64,000 bases of DNA, taken from assembly GCA_026702755.1 (NCBI GenBank), contig JAPPBX010000096.1, forward strand, positions 99,224-163,223. Direction: 5' to 3'. Of the stretch, positions 25,756 to 33,795 are shown one piece after another; position 1 is the stretch's first letter; each line of letters begins with the position of its first letter. A model generated the notes under the pieces. That model saw only the letters and a list, made by a program, of their open reading frames with translations. It was not told where the DNA came from and did no database searches. The stretch is from Candidatus Poribacteria bacterium (lineage in GTDB: Bacteria; Poribacteria; WGA-4E; WGA-3G). The position numbers and the translations under genes were made by a program.

Positions 25756-26202
25756 TTACGAGTTTGTCGCGATCGGGATCTCAGTTGGCTTTGTGACTTC
25801 CACCTTCGGGATTTCAAGTGTCAAAACACCATCCGTAAACCCGGCTTTGATACCGTCGGTCTCGACGTGTCTCGGTAGCGTGAAACTCCGCTGGAAGCTG
25901 CCGTATCGCCTTTCAACACGATGGTAACTTTTCCCTTCGCTCTCTTCCTCTTGACGTTTTTCGCCTTTGATAGTGAGGAGATTATCGGTTACGGAAATAT
26001 TGATGTCGTCTTCAGAAACTCCGGGGAGTTCCGCGCGAATTTCAAACCCATTTTCTGTTTCACAAATATCAGCTGTGGGCATCCAAGCGGTATTATCTGT
26101 TTCATTTTCGCTTGAACCCAAGAGGTCACCGAAGACTCGCCCCATTTCGTTGTGGAGGCTGAACAGGTTTCTCATCGGTCTGCGTGTCGTTAAGTAAGTC
26201 AT
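25756..26202 (-). CDS. Hsp20/alpha-crystallin small heat-shock protein (first copy)
   Basis: 148 residues from ATG 26202 with AAAGGAG upstream; longer upstream starts lack a ribosome site. The N-terminal region has RNLFSLHNEMGRVFGDLLG, and the alpha-crystallin domain has WMPTADICETENGFEIRAELPGVSEDDI and the terminal GVLTLEIPKVEVTKPTEIPI. It is the first gene of a two-gene hsp20 unit. The three sigma-54-type motifs at 26241-26344 point toward this gene, and the nearest places the transcript start ~25 bases before the start codon. Cytosolic. Confidence 0.94.
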   Translation of the reverse strand: MTYLTTRRPMRNLFSLHNEMGRVFGDLLGSSENETDNTAWMPTADICETENGFEIRAELPGVSEDDINISVTDNLLTIKGEKRQEEESEGKSYHRVERRYGSFQRSFTLPRHVETDGIKAGFTDGVLTLEIPKVEVTKPTEIPIATNS

Positions 26203-26240
26203 TTTTTTCTCCTTTTGAATTTTGTTTCTGTAGATGTTAG

Positions 26241-26256
26241 TGCAAGTTCCATGCCA
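26241..26256 (-). promoter_or_regulatory. sigma-54-type promoter, proximal
   Basis: On the minus strand TGGCATGGAACTTGCA fits the -24/-12 consensus TGGCAC-N5-TTGCW with one change. Expected start ~26229, leaving ~27 bases of leader containing the ribosome site of hsp20. Confidence 0.6.
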
Positions 26257-26263
26257 AATAGGT

Positions 26264-26279
26264 TGCAAGTTTTATGCCA
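26264..26279 (-). promoter_or_regulatory. sigma-54-type promoter, middle
   Basis: TGGCATAAAACTTGCA on the minus strand; GG and GC are at the invariant spacing. It lies 23 bases from the proximal copy. Confidence 0.5.
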
Positions 26280-26328
26280 ATCTTTTTTCAGGTACTTTAA
26301 GGCTACTTGCCTTCCTGTTTGCATATAG

Positions 26329-26344
26329 AGCAAGTTCCGTGCCA
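26329..26344 (-). promoter_or_regulatory. sigma-54-type promoter, distal, perfect match
   Basis: TGGCACGGAACTTGCT on the minus strand matches TGGCAC-N5-TTGCW exactly. Confidence 0.55.
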
Positions 26345-26408
26345 AAGTTCTTCTACGCAACGCTGGTAGGGATTTTACCTAAGCGCGTGGGTTTCTCTGA
26401 ACAGAGTA

Positions 26409-26430
26409 GATGCGGTTTTCTAACCGCATC
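26409..26430. repeat. GATGCGGTT palindrome
   Basis: GATGCGGTT-TTCT-AACCGCATC, a perfect 9-bp stem. It is probably another class of the small palindromic repeats. The surrounding gap 26345-26599 also has TGGCACAATTCTTGCC (26510-26525), a sigma-54-like or dyad motif on the opposite strand, and no supportable gene. Confidence 0.55.
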
Positions 26431-26599
26431 GGTTATTCTTTTGTCTGTAGGGGAGGTATTTATTATAGCAGGATTCACAAAGATTCAGGCGGGAAGCAGT
26501 TCGCCAAATTGGCACAATTCTTGCCACTGTGGCATTGCGTGATGTCAAAATGACTTTGGTAGATAATGCGGGTAAAGGCGGGCGCGCGTTCCGCGACTG

Positions 26600-27274
26600 T
26601 TAGCTGCTAAGATGACCGATTTTCCTTGATTCAATTTGATCACGGATTCCGGCGACAAGTGTATACAACGCAACCGGATTTTCGTCTTGGAACGGGATAA
26701 TCAGATCCGCATACTGCTTGCAGGGTTCAGTATAGACAGGAAAATTAGGGAGGACATCGCGGCGGTACCAGTTAATAGCCCACTCCAGATCACCGCCGCG
26801 TTGTGCAACATCACGGAGCATCCGTCGGAGGACACGCTCATGCGCATCTACATCAAGGAATAGTTTGATGTCCATCAAATCGCGTAGGTCTTCACTCCAA
26901 AAAATGAGATGCCCCTCCACAATCACGACCTCGCTCGGTTGCACACTCGCTTTCTCGTCGTTGCGTTGCGCAGCGCGGGTACCCGGTGTCGGTGTCTCGA
27001 TAACATTGCGCTCTCGGAGTTTTTTGATGTCTGTAATAAGGGCATCCCACAGGACGGCATCTGGGTGATTCGCGGTGATGACGCGTTCCCGTTCTGCTTC
27101 TGAGTATTCCGACCAATCGCGAAAATACGAGTCTTGGTTTAGCACGACAGGCGAGAATTCCGAGAGTTGTTCCGCTAAAGCACTCGCAAACGTTGTTTTC
27201 CCAGAGGCGGAACCGCCCATGATCCCAACAGTGATAGGTGTAGCGTGTTCTGATTTCTGCATAGTTTTCTCCAT
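26600..27274 (-). CDS. udk: uridine kinase family protein
   Basis: P-loop nucleoside kinase that phosphorylates uridine (and often cytidine) in pyrimidine salvage. The Walker A motif is GIMGGSASGKTTFASAL. The family Asp follows in LNQDSYFRDWSEYSEAER. VIVEGHLIFWSEDLRDLMDIKLFLDVD is the Walker B-like strand with lid. RRMLRDVAQRGGDLEWAINWY carries the conserved Arg pair. It has 224 residues. An alternative Met (MQKSEHATP) lies four residues in. Phosphoribulokinase-like paralogues share the fold, so the substrate is assigned with moderate certainty. Confidence 0.82.
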   Translation of the reverse strand: MEKTMQKSEHATPITVGIMGGSASGKTTFASALAEQLSEFSPVVLNQDSYFRDWSEYSEAERERVITANHPDAVLWDALITDIKKLRERNVIETPTPGTRAAQRNDEKASVQPSEVVIVEGHLIFWSEDLRDLMDIKLFLDVDAHERVLRRMLRDVAQRGGDLEWAINWYRRDVLPNFPVYTEPCKQYADLIIPFQDENPVALYTLVAGIRDQIESRKIGHLSS

Positions 27275-27419
27275 GTTGTCTTTCTTTTCCTATCTTAGCG
27301 GATGTAGGTTCTGGAGTCAAGATTATTTTCCGTATTCATCAGTAGAAAGGAAATCCGATTTCCGACTCTTAACCGAAAACTGAGTACTGAAAACTGAGTA
27401 CTTCTTACAAAAAAGAAAT

Positions 27420-27448
27420 TTGACTTGAAAAAGAAATTATGTTATTAT
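27420..27448 (+). promoter_or_regulatory. sigma-70-type promoter for the leader-aroF transcript
   Basis: TTGACT (27420-27425), exactly 17 bases, TATTAT (27443-27448): 5 of 6 matches at both boxes. The expected start is near 27455. The transcript would carry the leader ORF, the hairpins and the DAHP synthase gene. The upstream gap 27275-27419 contains only an interspersed GAAAACTGA repeat (27372-27402). Confidence 0.55.
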
Positions 27449-27649
27449 ATAACTAAAGTAAGTTCTGAAGGTCCTGTAGCGCGCGGCTCAATCTCGTATT
27501 GTAAACCTTGTGCTTATACCGAAAAAGATGTAAACGCTTTTTCACAAACAACGTCTTAAGTTATAGGAATATATGCTTCAATGGCACAATTTGCTTTCGG
27601 AACCTTAAACGTAAATTTCTTTGTTACCCGAATTTTTAGGAATTTGATA

Positions 27650-27844
27650 ATGCAAACGCTTGAACCCAACACCACTACAGCACAGATAACTCATGGAGGG
27701 ATTGCTCCGGTCTCCTTACGGAGCGGTACTCTCAGCGCATGGCCACTTTTTACGCAGCTTGCAAGCAAAAACTTGCTTTTAGCAGGCGTGTTTGGGTTAT
27801 ATCTGTACGTGTATTTTTATTTTTACGGCAACGAGAGGTGGTGA
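27650..27844 (+). CDS. putative Tyr/Phe-rich leader peptide (attenuation control)
   Basis: A short frame ending ...VFGLYLYVYFYFYGNERW. Nine consecutive codons (27800-27826) encode YLYVYFYFY, that is five Tyr and two Phe. The frame lies between a good promoter and an intrinsic terminator in front of a DAHP synthase gene. AGGAA (27638-27642) precedes ATG 27650 by 7 bases (64 residues); an in-frame ATG at 27581 is possible. The length is greater than classical leader peptides, and a shorter start is not excluded. No other domain is visible. The Tyr/Phe run just before the hairpins is what a ribosome-stalling sensor of tyrosine/phenylalanine would need. Inference, but well supported by layout. 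Confidence 0.6.
   Translation: MQTLEPNTTTAQITHGGIAPVSLRSGTLSAWPLFTQLASKNLLLAGVFGLYLYVYFYFYGNERW
27704..27724. other. hairpin inside the leader ORF
   Basis: GCTCCG-GTCTCCTTA-CGGAGC, a 6-bp perfect stem about 75 bases before the Tyr/Phe codons. It may be a pause site or simply an interspersed repeat. Confidence 0.4.
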
Positions 27845-27888
27845 AGGTTCGTAGGCGATGCTATTCTAACCGATTGATTATCACCACC
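27837..27888 (+). promoter_or_regulatory. candidate antiterminator stem of the aro attenuator
   Basis: GGTGGTGA (27837-27844, containing the leader stop codon) is perfectly complementary to TCACCACC (27881-27888). An inner GGTT/AACC pair (27846-27849 with 27868-27871) extends it. The right arm shares bases 27886-27888 with the terminator stem. A ribosome at the stop codon would cover the left arm; one stalled at the Tyr codons would leave it free. Confidence 0.5.
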
Positions 27889-27925
27889 CAGCGTTGAAAA
27901 TTTTCGATGTTGGGTAATTTTTTTT
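27886..27925 (+). terminator. intrinsic terminator in the aroF leader (attenuator)
   Basis: ACCCAGCGTTGAAAA (27886-27900) pairs over its whole length with TTTTCGATGTTGGGT (27901-27915), using G-T pairs. TAATTTTTTTT follows. There is no gene end upstream other than the leader frame, so this is a premature terminator in the 5' region of the DAHP synthase transcript. Confidence 0.75.
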
Positions 27926-28124
27926 AACCGAATTTAATGTGGGACAGAGTTACTTTTCGGTGTATTGGTTGCCAGTCATCAGGCAGGGACTATTGATAGA
28001 CTCTTGTGGCAGTTACAAAATTTGTTAATACCACAAGTTGCTCTTTACCGACTGCTGAAAACTGATGGCTGATTGCCACTCTTCCGAAAACTTGCTATTA
28101 AAGAGGCGGAGGTAGTTGAAAAGC

Positions 28125-29141
28125 ATGGTAATCGTTACCAAGACTGATGCGACACAAGCAGATATCGATGCTGTTGTCAAACGGATCGAAGGTGTGGGAT
28201 TGAAAGCCCAAGTCTCGACTGGCGAGCGACACACTGTCATCGGTGTCATAGGAGATAAAACGTTGCTTGGTGATATTCCGATAGAGTCAATGTCCGGCGT
28301 TGAACGGACAATGCCGATTACAGCACCGTTCAAGTTAGCAAGCCGTGAGTTTCGGGATGAACCCACGGTTATTGCGGTGAACGACACAAAAATTGGTGGA
28401 CGGCAGGTGCCGGTTATCGCCGGTCCGTGTGCAGTAGAAAGCACGGAACAGATCGTGACCATTGCACAGCTTGTTGAAAAAGCAGGTGCGAGTTTCATCA
28501 GAGGCGGTGCCTTTAAACCGAGAACGGGACCCTATAGTTTCCAAGGTTACGGTGAAAGCGCGCTCAAAATGCTGGAAGCGGCGAAAGCTGAAACCGGACT
28601 CGGCATCGTCACAGAGGTTATGACACCGCATGAAGTGCAACTCGTCGGTGAATATACAGACATGTTCCAACTCGGTACCCGGAACATGACGAATTTCTAT
28701 CTATTGCGTGAAGTCGGACGCGCACAGAAACCGGTGATTCTCAAACGCGGAATGTCCGCGACGATTGAGGAGTGGCTCCTCGCCGCCGAGTATATCCTCG
28801 CGGAAGGGAACCCGGATGTCATTCTATGTGAGCGCGGTATTCGTACCTTTGAAACGCATACGCGTAACACACTCGACTTGAACGCTGTCCCCGTTATTCA
28901 CGAACTGAGCCACTTGCCTATTATTGTCGATCCGAGCCACGGCACGGGTATCAGGAGCCTTGTCTGCGATATGACGAAGGCATCTGTGGCTGCAGGAGCA
29001 GATGGGTTGTTACTTGAGGTGCATCACGATCCTGATCATTCAATGACCGGAGACGGAGCGCAATCCCTCTTCCCAGATCAATTTGAGACATTGATGCAGG
29101 AATTGAAACAGATTGCTATCGCTGTTGGTCGTGAAATGTAA
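28125..29141 (+). CDS. aroF: type I-beta DAHP synthase with N-terminal regulatory domain
   Basis: Condenses PEP and erythrose-4-phosphate to DAHP, the first step of aromatic amino-acid synthesis. Residues 1-~65 (MVIVTKTDATQADID...RHTVIGVIGD) form the ferredoxin-like domain that gives Tyr/Phe feedback inhibition in the Thermotoga enzyme, which has the same length (338 residues). The catalytic barrel shows VIAGPCAVES, GGAFKPRTGPYSFQG, QLGTRNMTNFYLL, VILKRGMSATIEEW, ILCERGIRTFE and LPIIVDPSHGTG. GGAGG lies 12 bases before ATG 28125; TTG 28116 is an alternative. Transcription is probably attenuated by the upstream leader. leuA follows. Confidence 0.94.
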   Translation: MVIVTKTDATQADIDAVVKRIEGVGLKAQVSTGERHTVIGVIGDKTLLGDIPIESMSGVERTMPITAPFKLASREFRDEPTVIAVNDTKIGGRQVPVIAGPCAVESTEQIVTIAQLVEKAGASFIRGGAFKPRTGPYSFQGYGESALKMLEAAKAETGLGIVTEVMTPHEVQLVGEYTDMFQLGTRNMTNFYLLREVGRAQKPVILKRGMSATIEEWLLAAEYILAEGNPDVILCERGIRTFETHTRNTLDLNAVPVIHELSHLPIIVDPSHGTGIRSLVCDMTKASVAAGADGLLLEVHHDPDHSMTGDGAQSLFPDQFETLMQELKQIAIAVGREM

Positions 29142-29146
29142 GGAAT

Positions 29147-29222
29147 AGTTATCAGTCGTCAGTTTTCAGTTAAGAGACTTCTTGAAGAGTGTAACTGATA
29201 ACTCTTCTTCTGACGACTCTAA
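29147..29222. repeat. interspersed AGTTATCAGT repeat block
   Basis: AGTTATCAGTCGTCAGTTTT... and its inverted form CTGATAACTC flank a short centre (GAGACTTCTTGAAGAGTG). It lies between aroF and leuA. Confidence 0.65.
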
Positions 29223-29239
29223 ATTGGAGGAAAAGAGCC

Positions 29240-30793
29240 TTGGACAATGTTGAAAATAGCCAGCAGAAGGTTTATATTTTTGATACAACACTCCGCGATG
29301 CTGAACAGACCCCCGGTGCTGCACTCGGTATTGAGGAAAAGCTGGAGATTGCCAAGCACCTTGCCAAATTAAATGTTGATGTCATTGAAGCCGGATTTCC
29401 GATTTCGTCACCGGGGGATTTCGACGCTGTCAAACGGATAGCGAACGAAGTCGAGGGACCGGAAATTTGTGGGCTTTCTCGCGTTGTGGAGAAAGACATT
29501 ACTGCGGCGTGGAAAGCCATTGAAGATGCCCCTCGCGCCCGTATCCATACTTTTGTTGGAACATCACCGATACACATGGGTCGTATCACGCGCACAACGC
29601 CTGAGGATACGCTCCGAATGGCAACCGACGCAGTCGCCTACGCAAAGAGTTTGTGCGAAGTACACCCGGACGCGAATGTCGAATTTTCACCGATGGATGC
29701 TGGACGGACGGAATTAGCGTTCCTCTATGAGGTCGTTGAGGCGACAATCGCTGCAGGCGCAACTGTCGTCAATATCCCAGAAACTGTTGGATGGACGGTG
29801 CCGACAGAGTTTGGCGATTTGATTAAAGGCATCATGGAGAACGTACCGAATGTTAACGATGCTATTATTAGTGTTCACTGTCATAACGACCTTGGGTTAG
29901 CCGTCGCAAACAGTCTGATAGCAGTTGAGCAAGGTGCGCGTCAGATAGAATGCACAATCAATGGACTTGGTGAACGTGCGGGGAATACCTCGTTGGAAGA
30001 GGTCGTCATGGCGATCCGAACCCGGCGCGATTATTTCAAAGAATATTATACCGACATTAACGCGAAAGAAATTGTCCCGATCAGTCGGCGTGTGAGTCGT
30101 ACAATGGGTATTGCCGTTCAACCGAACAAGGCGATTGTCGGCGCGAACGCTTTTGCACACAGCTCAGGTATCCATCAAGATGGTATTATCAAGTCGCGTG
30201 TAACATTTGAAATTATTGATCCGAAAGAAATTGGATGGAAAGAGAGTCAATTGATTCTCAGCCCACGTTCGGGACGCAATGCACTCAGGCACCGACTCAG
30301 CGAACTCGGCTACGAAGTGGACGCTGAACAACTGGATAAGGTCTATGAAAGATTCCTGAGGGTCGCTGATAAAAAGAAAGCGGTGCAGGATGCCGACCTT
30401 GAGGCGATCATGAGCGATGAGATTCGCTCAATTCCTGCTGTTTATGAACTGGATTATATCCAAGTCGTCAGTGGAACGAGAATCTCACCGACAACGACGG
30501 TCGGTGTTCGGACGGAAGACAAGGTGATTGAGAAAGCGTCAACTGGTGATGGCCCCGTTGATGCAGCGTTTAAAGCGATTGGTCAGATTGTCGATATCCA
30601 ACTAAATCTCATTGATTACCAGATCCGTTCTGTAACCGAGGGTGAAGATGCCATTGGTGAGGTCTCGCTGAAGGTGCAGGATAACGGGAACATCATCACA
30701 GGACACGGTGCCAGCACAGACATCATCGAGGCGAGTGCCCGCGCCTACATTCACGCTGTTAATAAACTAATTCAGATTCGATCTGAGGGATAA
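29240..30793 (+). CDS. leuA: 2-isopropylmalate synthase
   Basis: Condenses acetyl-CoA with 2-oxoisovalerate, the first step of leucine synthesis. The start is TTG 29240, with GGAGG ~9 bases upstream; no ATG fits. VYIFDTTLRDAEQTPGAAL holds the HMGL-like catalytic start with metal ligand Asp. Next come VEFSPMDAGRTE, SVHCHNDLGLAVANSL (HxH metal site) and INGLGERAGNTSLEEVVM. HSSGIHQDGIIK marks the linker and the C-terminal LeuA regulatory domain follows (RISPTTTVGV...). It has 517 residues. Citramalate synthase is less likely given LeuA-type blocks. A strong terminator follows. Confidence 0.94.
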   Translation: MDNVENSQQKVYIFDTTLRDAEQTPGAALGIEEKLEIAKHLAKLNVDVIEAGFPISSPGDFDAVKRIANEVEGPEICGLSRVVEKDITAAWKAIEDAPRARIHTFVGTSPIHMGRITRTTPEDTLRMATDAVAYAKSLCEVHPDANVEFSPMDAGRTELAFLYEVVEATIAAGATVVNIPETVGWTVPTEFGDLIKGIMENVPNVNDAIISVHCHNDLGLAVANSLIAVEQGARQIECTINGLGERAGNTSLEEVVMAIRTRRDYFKEYYTDINAKEIVPISRRVSRTMGIAVQPNKAIVGANAFAHSSGIHQDGIIKSRVTFEIIDPKEIGWKESQLILSPRSGRNALRHRLSELGYEVDAEQLDKVYERFLRVADKKKAVQDADLEAIMSDEIRSIPAVYELDYIQVVSGTRISPTTTVGVRTEDKVIEKASTGDGPVDAAFKAIGQIVDIQLNLIDYQIRSVTEGEDAIGEVSLKVQDNGNIITGHGASTDIIEASARAYIHAVNKLIQIRSEG

Positions 30794-30811
30794 TGTTTAC
30801 AAGTTCAATTT

Positions 30812-30851
30812 GGCGGAAGGGGTTACTAAAACCTCTTTCGCCATTTTTTTT
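30812..30851 (+). terminator. rho-independent terminator after leuA
   Basis: GGCGGAAGGGGTT pairs with AACCTCTTTCGCC (G-T pairs included) and is followed by ATTTTTTTT. The gap 30852-31061 after it is AT-rich without recognisable features. Confidence 0.85.
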
Positions 30852-31061
30852 CTCTGGTGGGAGGGACTTTGAATCGCGACTTGTTCTATAAGATCGAAAA
30901 TTCCAAATATTCTTGTTAAGGTTAGGATTTTACAATTTTATGCACGCTTTCGCTTTCAAATTACGTCATTAATAATTGAAAGGCTATTTACTCGTGATTT
31001 AAGTAACAATTACGTACCGCTCTCAATTAACATTAGCAATGGAAAGTGAGAAGTAAAAATC

Positions 31062-31760
31062 ATGGCTAATTTAGAAAATCTATTCAGTACAGTCAAAACG
31101 AGTTTTAACGCGCCTCACGAAGTCAGTCTGCGTATCAAAGAACAACACGAAGGGCTATCTAAGCCAGAACGGCGAATGCTTCAGTTTCTACCGCAAAAAT
31201 GTTGTATATTGGACATTGGATGTGCAACCGGCAGGGCATCAATTGCACTTGCTAAAGAAGGTCATGTTGTTACAGGCATAGATGTTGCTGAGCGACTCAT
31301 CGAAGAAGCGAGAGTAAACGCCGCGGAACAAGAACTCACAATAACCTATCAGGTTTGTGATCCTGCGACGCTACCATTTCCAAATGAAGTTTTCGATGCG
31401 GTGCTGATGTTGAAAACATACTGTTACGTTCCCAAACGTCGGAATCGAGTTGCGTGGCTGAACGAGATTGCCCGCGTGTTGAAACCTGAGAGTTGGCTCT
31501 TCTTAGTTCAGTATTCCATTGATGGAATACTCGACAACTACGACTCGATTCATGAGGAGAACCAGCAGCGTTTCTCTGATGATATCCTTGAAACTTTAGA
31601 GGAAGGAGATGGCTTTTCGACGCATGAGATCCCGACATTTATCCACTATTTTATGGAGGCTGATCTAACGGATGAGTTAGTAACTGCCCCTTTTCAAATT
31701 GTGGATTCCTTTCGGGAAGATACGCTATGCCACTATGTCTTGAAAAGCCGACTTGGTTAG
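31062..31760 (+). CDS. class I SAM-dependent methyltransferase
   Basis: Rossmann-fold methyltransferase of 232 residues. Motif I is CCILDIGCATGRASIALA, motif II VTGIDVAERLIEEAR with the acidic end of strand 2. VCDPATLPFPNEVFDAVLMLKTYCYVP covers motif III/IV, and EIARVLKPESWLFLVQ motif V. The acceptor is not identifiable; the overall pattern is that of small-molecule (UbiE/type 11) methyltransferases. Single gene between the leuA terminator and the convergent pepA. Confidence 0.82.
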   Translation: MANLENLFSTVKTSFNAPHEVSLRIKEQHEGLSKPERRMLQFLPQKCCILDIGCATGRASIALAKEGHVVTGIDVAERLIEEARVNAAEQELTITYQVCDPATLPFPNEVFDAVLMLKTYCYVPKRRNRVAWLNEIARVLKPESWLFLVQYSIDGILDNYDSIHEENQQRFSDDILETLEEGDGFSTHEIPTFIHYFMEADLTDELVTAPFQIVDSFREDTLCHYVLKSRLG

Positions 31761-31878
31761 GGACATGTCTAATACCAATTCGATTTTTATGATGTTTCCA
31801 AGTCTATATTCTGAACTTAAAGAAACCGAAGTTTTAACTCGGAAACATCATAAGACTTTCTGCCTTTCATTTCAAAAA

Positions 31879-33366
31879 CTACCAATCTTCAACTAACTGC
31901 ACCAACAACCGCACACCGTAGCCCGACGCACCTTCAGGGATGTAGCTGGCACCTTTCATGCCCCAAGCAGTGCCAGCGATATCGAGATGCACCCACGGGT
32001 AACCCTCTGCGAATTTCTTCAGAAACGCCCCACCTGCGATTGTGCCTGCACCACCATCGCCGATGTTCTGTACATCTGCGACCTTGCTTTTGACCCCTTC
32101 ATCGTAATCGTCCCAAAGCGGCAATTCCCAAACGCGCTCGTGTGTCTTTATAGCTGCCGACTTCACTTTCGCCATGAGTTCTTCATCTGTCCCCATCGCC
32201 CCTGCTGCGATATGTCCTAAGCAGGTAATTACGGCACCAGTGAGTGTGGCTAAGTCGATAACGCCTTTGGGGTTATACTGTGCTGTCCATCCGAGGGCAT
32301 CCGCCAACACCAACCGTCCTTCTGCGTCAGTGTTGAGAATCTCAATAGTTTTGCCACCGTAGGAGGTGATGACATCACCAGGCTTAACAGCGGTACCACT
32401 GGGCATGTTCTCGGTTGCGGCGACCACACCAATAACACGAACATTGGGTTTGAGTTGACCGATTACTTGCATCGCTCCTATTACCGCCGCGGCACCTGAC
32501 ATATCATGTTTCATCTCATGCATGCCGCTGCCACTTTTGAGCGAGATACCCCCTGTGTCAAACGTAATCCCTTTTCCGACAAGCACGACCATGTCTTGCC
32601 CTTCACCGTCAGGCGTATATTCCAGAATGATAAACCGCGGCTCTTCGGCACTTCCTTGTGCGACGGCGAGAAGTGTTCGGAACCCTTTTTCTTCGAGGGT
32701 TGCTTTGTCAAAAATTTCGTAACTGAGACCTGATGTTTCTGCCACCGTTTGTGCTTTTTGAGCGAGTTGTGTCGGTGTGAGATAGTTCGCTGGCTGATTA
32801 CTTAGGTCACGGGCAAGGAGTGTGCCTTTGGCTATCGTTTCCCCGCGCTGCGCAGCATTTTCTATCATTGCTTTGCTCTGTTCACTCTCAGCTAAGAACG
32901 TAATGGATTCAAGCTTCTTTTTTTCGTCGTCATCGTCGCTATCTGTTTTATGTTCATTGAACTGGTAGAGTGCGAGAAGGGTCGCCTCCGCTGCGGCTTG
33001 AATCATTTCAGGTGTGGCTTCAATCGGGATCGGAATCGCTGCGGTGCTTAATCCCTTGTCGCGAATTGTTCGTGCGGCATTACCGGCTGCCTCACGGACT
33101 TTCTCAACAGTGAGGTCATGATATTCACCTAAACCGACCAGCAGCACACGAGGGGCAGCTATCGCTCCATTTGTATAGATCCAACAAGTGGTTTTGTGTT
33201 TGCCTTTGAAGTCCCCAAGATTCATAACTTCGCGAATGCGCCCACCGAGTGCTTGTTCTATATTTTGGAGAGGCGCGCTATAGAAATCCGGATTTTCCAG
33301 TATACCGATGGCAATGACATCGCTCTGCTCTTGGGTAAACGCACCCGTTTTGACGGTAATATTCAT
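31879..33366 (-). CDS. pepA: leucyl aminopeptidase (M17)
   Basis: Zinc/manganese-dependent cytosolic aminopeptidase, normally a hexamer. The N-terminal macro-like domain is followed at ~residue 170 by the catalytic domain. VLVGKGITFDTGGISLK (metal-binding Lys and Asp), MKHDMSGAAAVIGAM and NTDAEGRLVLADAL (the M17 signature with Asp and Glu ligands and the catalytic Arg) are all intact. It has 495 residues. A loop DSDDDDEKKK near residue 145 is unusually acidic. AAAGGAG precedes the ATG. It lies 13 bases after a cupin gene on the same strand. Confidence 0.95.
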   Translation of the reverse strand: MNITVKTGAFTQEQSDVIAIGILENPDFYSAPLQNIEQALGGRIREVMNLGDFKGKHKTTCWIYTNGAIAAPRVLLVGLGEYHDLTVEKVREAAGNAARTIRDKGLSTAAIPIPIEATPEMIQAAAEATLLALYQFNEHKTDSDDDDEKKKLESITFLAESEQSKAMIENAAQRGETIAKGTLLARDLSNQPANYLTPTQLAQKAQTVAETSGLSYEIFDKATLEEKGFRTLLAVAQGSAEEPRFIILEYTPDGEGQDMVVLVGKGITFDTGGISLKSGSGMHEMKHDMSGAAAVIGAMQVIGQLKPNVRVIGVVAATENMPSGTAVKPGDVITSYGGKTIEILNTDAEGRLVLADALGWTAQYNPKGVIDLATLTGAVITCLGHIAAGAMGTDEELMAKVKSAAIKTHERVWELPLWDDYDEGVKSKVADVQNIGDGGAGTIAGGAFLKKFAEGYPWVHLDIAGTAWGMKGASYIPEGASGYGVRLLVQLVEDW

Positions 33367-33379
33367 AAATACTCCTTTT

Positions 33380-33691
33380 TTAGTTGTTGCGTTTTCGCAT
33401 TCCCGTCAGGACGAGCAAGGGTTCTTTACTCGTGACGGTGATCGAATGATAGGTATTCGCAGGAACGTCCATCCGGTCACCAGTTTCAACGTTACCCTGT
33501 TCATCGGCAACCTTCACGTCAGCGGTGCCAGATAGGACACAGACAACTTCATCTTGGGTATGGATATAATCAAGGTAAGCACCCCCCGGACGACCTGTCC
33601 ATTCATAAGCATTGAAACCTTCGGATTGCAATTGTTGTTTTAAAGCGTCAGCATCTGGGTGCTGTTCTGACCAGCGCGATTTCCAATTCAT
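33380..33691 (-). CDS. small cupin protein upstream of pepA
   Basis: 103 residues; GGAYLDYIHTQDEVVCVLSGTADVKV is a degenerate cupin motif 1 (one of the usual His residues is replaced, leaving IHTQDE), and VPANTYHSITVTS is motif 2 with its His. AAGGAG precedes the ATG. It is closely spaced with pepA and probably co-transcribed, but no functional link is known. Metal binding is less certain than in the cupin at 23755-24060. Confidence 0.75.
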   Translation of the reverse strand: MNWKSRWSEQHPDADALKQQLQSEGFNAYEWTGRPGGAYLDYIHTQDEVVCVLSGTADVKVADEQGNVETGDRMDVPANTYHSITVTSKEPLLVLTGMRKRNN

Positions 33692-33795
33692 GAAGCATCT
33701 CCTTGGTTGGTTTATTGGTGAGAGATTTCTGTGGATATTATACCATTTCTGAAATTATATCCTGCACTCACGCCTCATATCAAAATGAACCACCC

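Noticed and set aside
26234..26542. Plus-strand 102-codon frame upstream of hsp20
   Set aside because: It is antisense through the promoter motifs and palindromes, has no ribosome site and reads as low-quality sequence.
26892..27320. Minus-strand 142-codon frame overlapping uridine kinase
   Set aside because: Shadow of udk in another frame.
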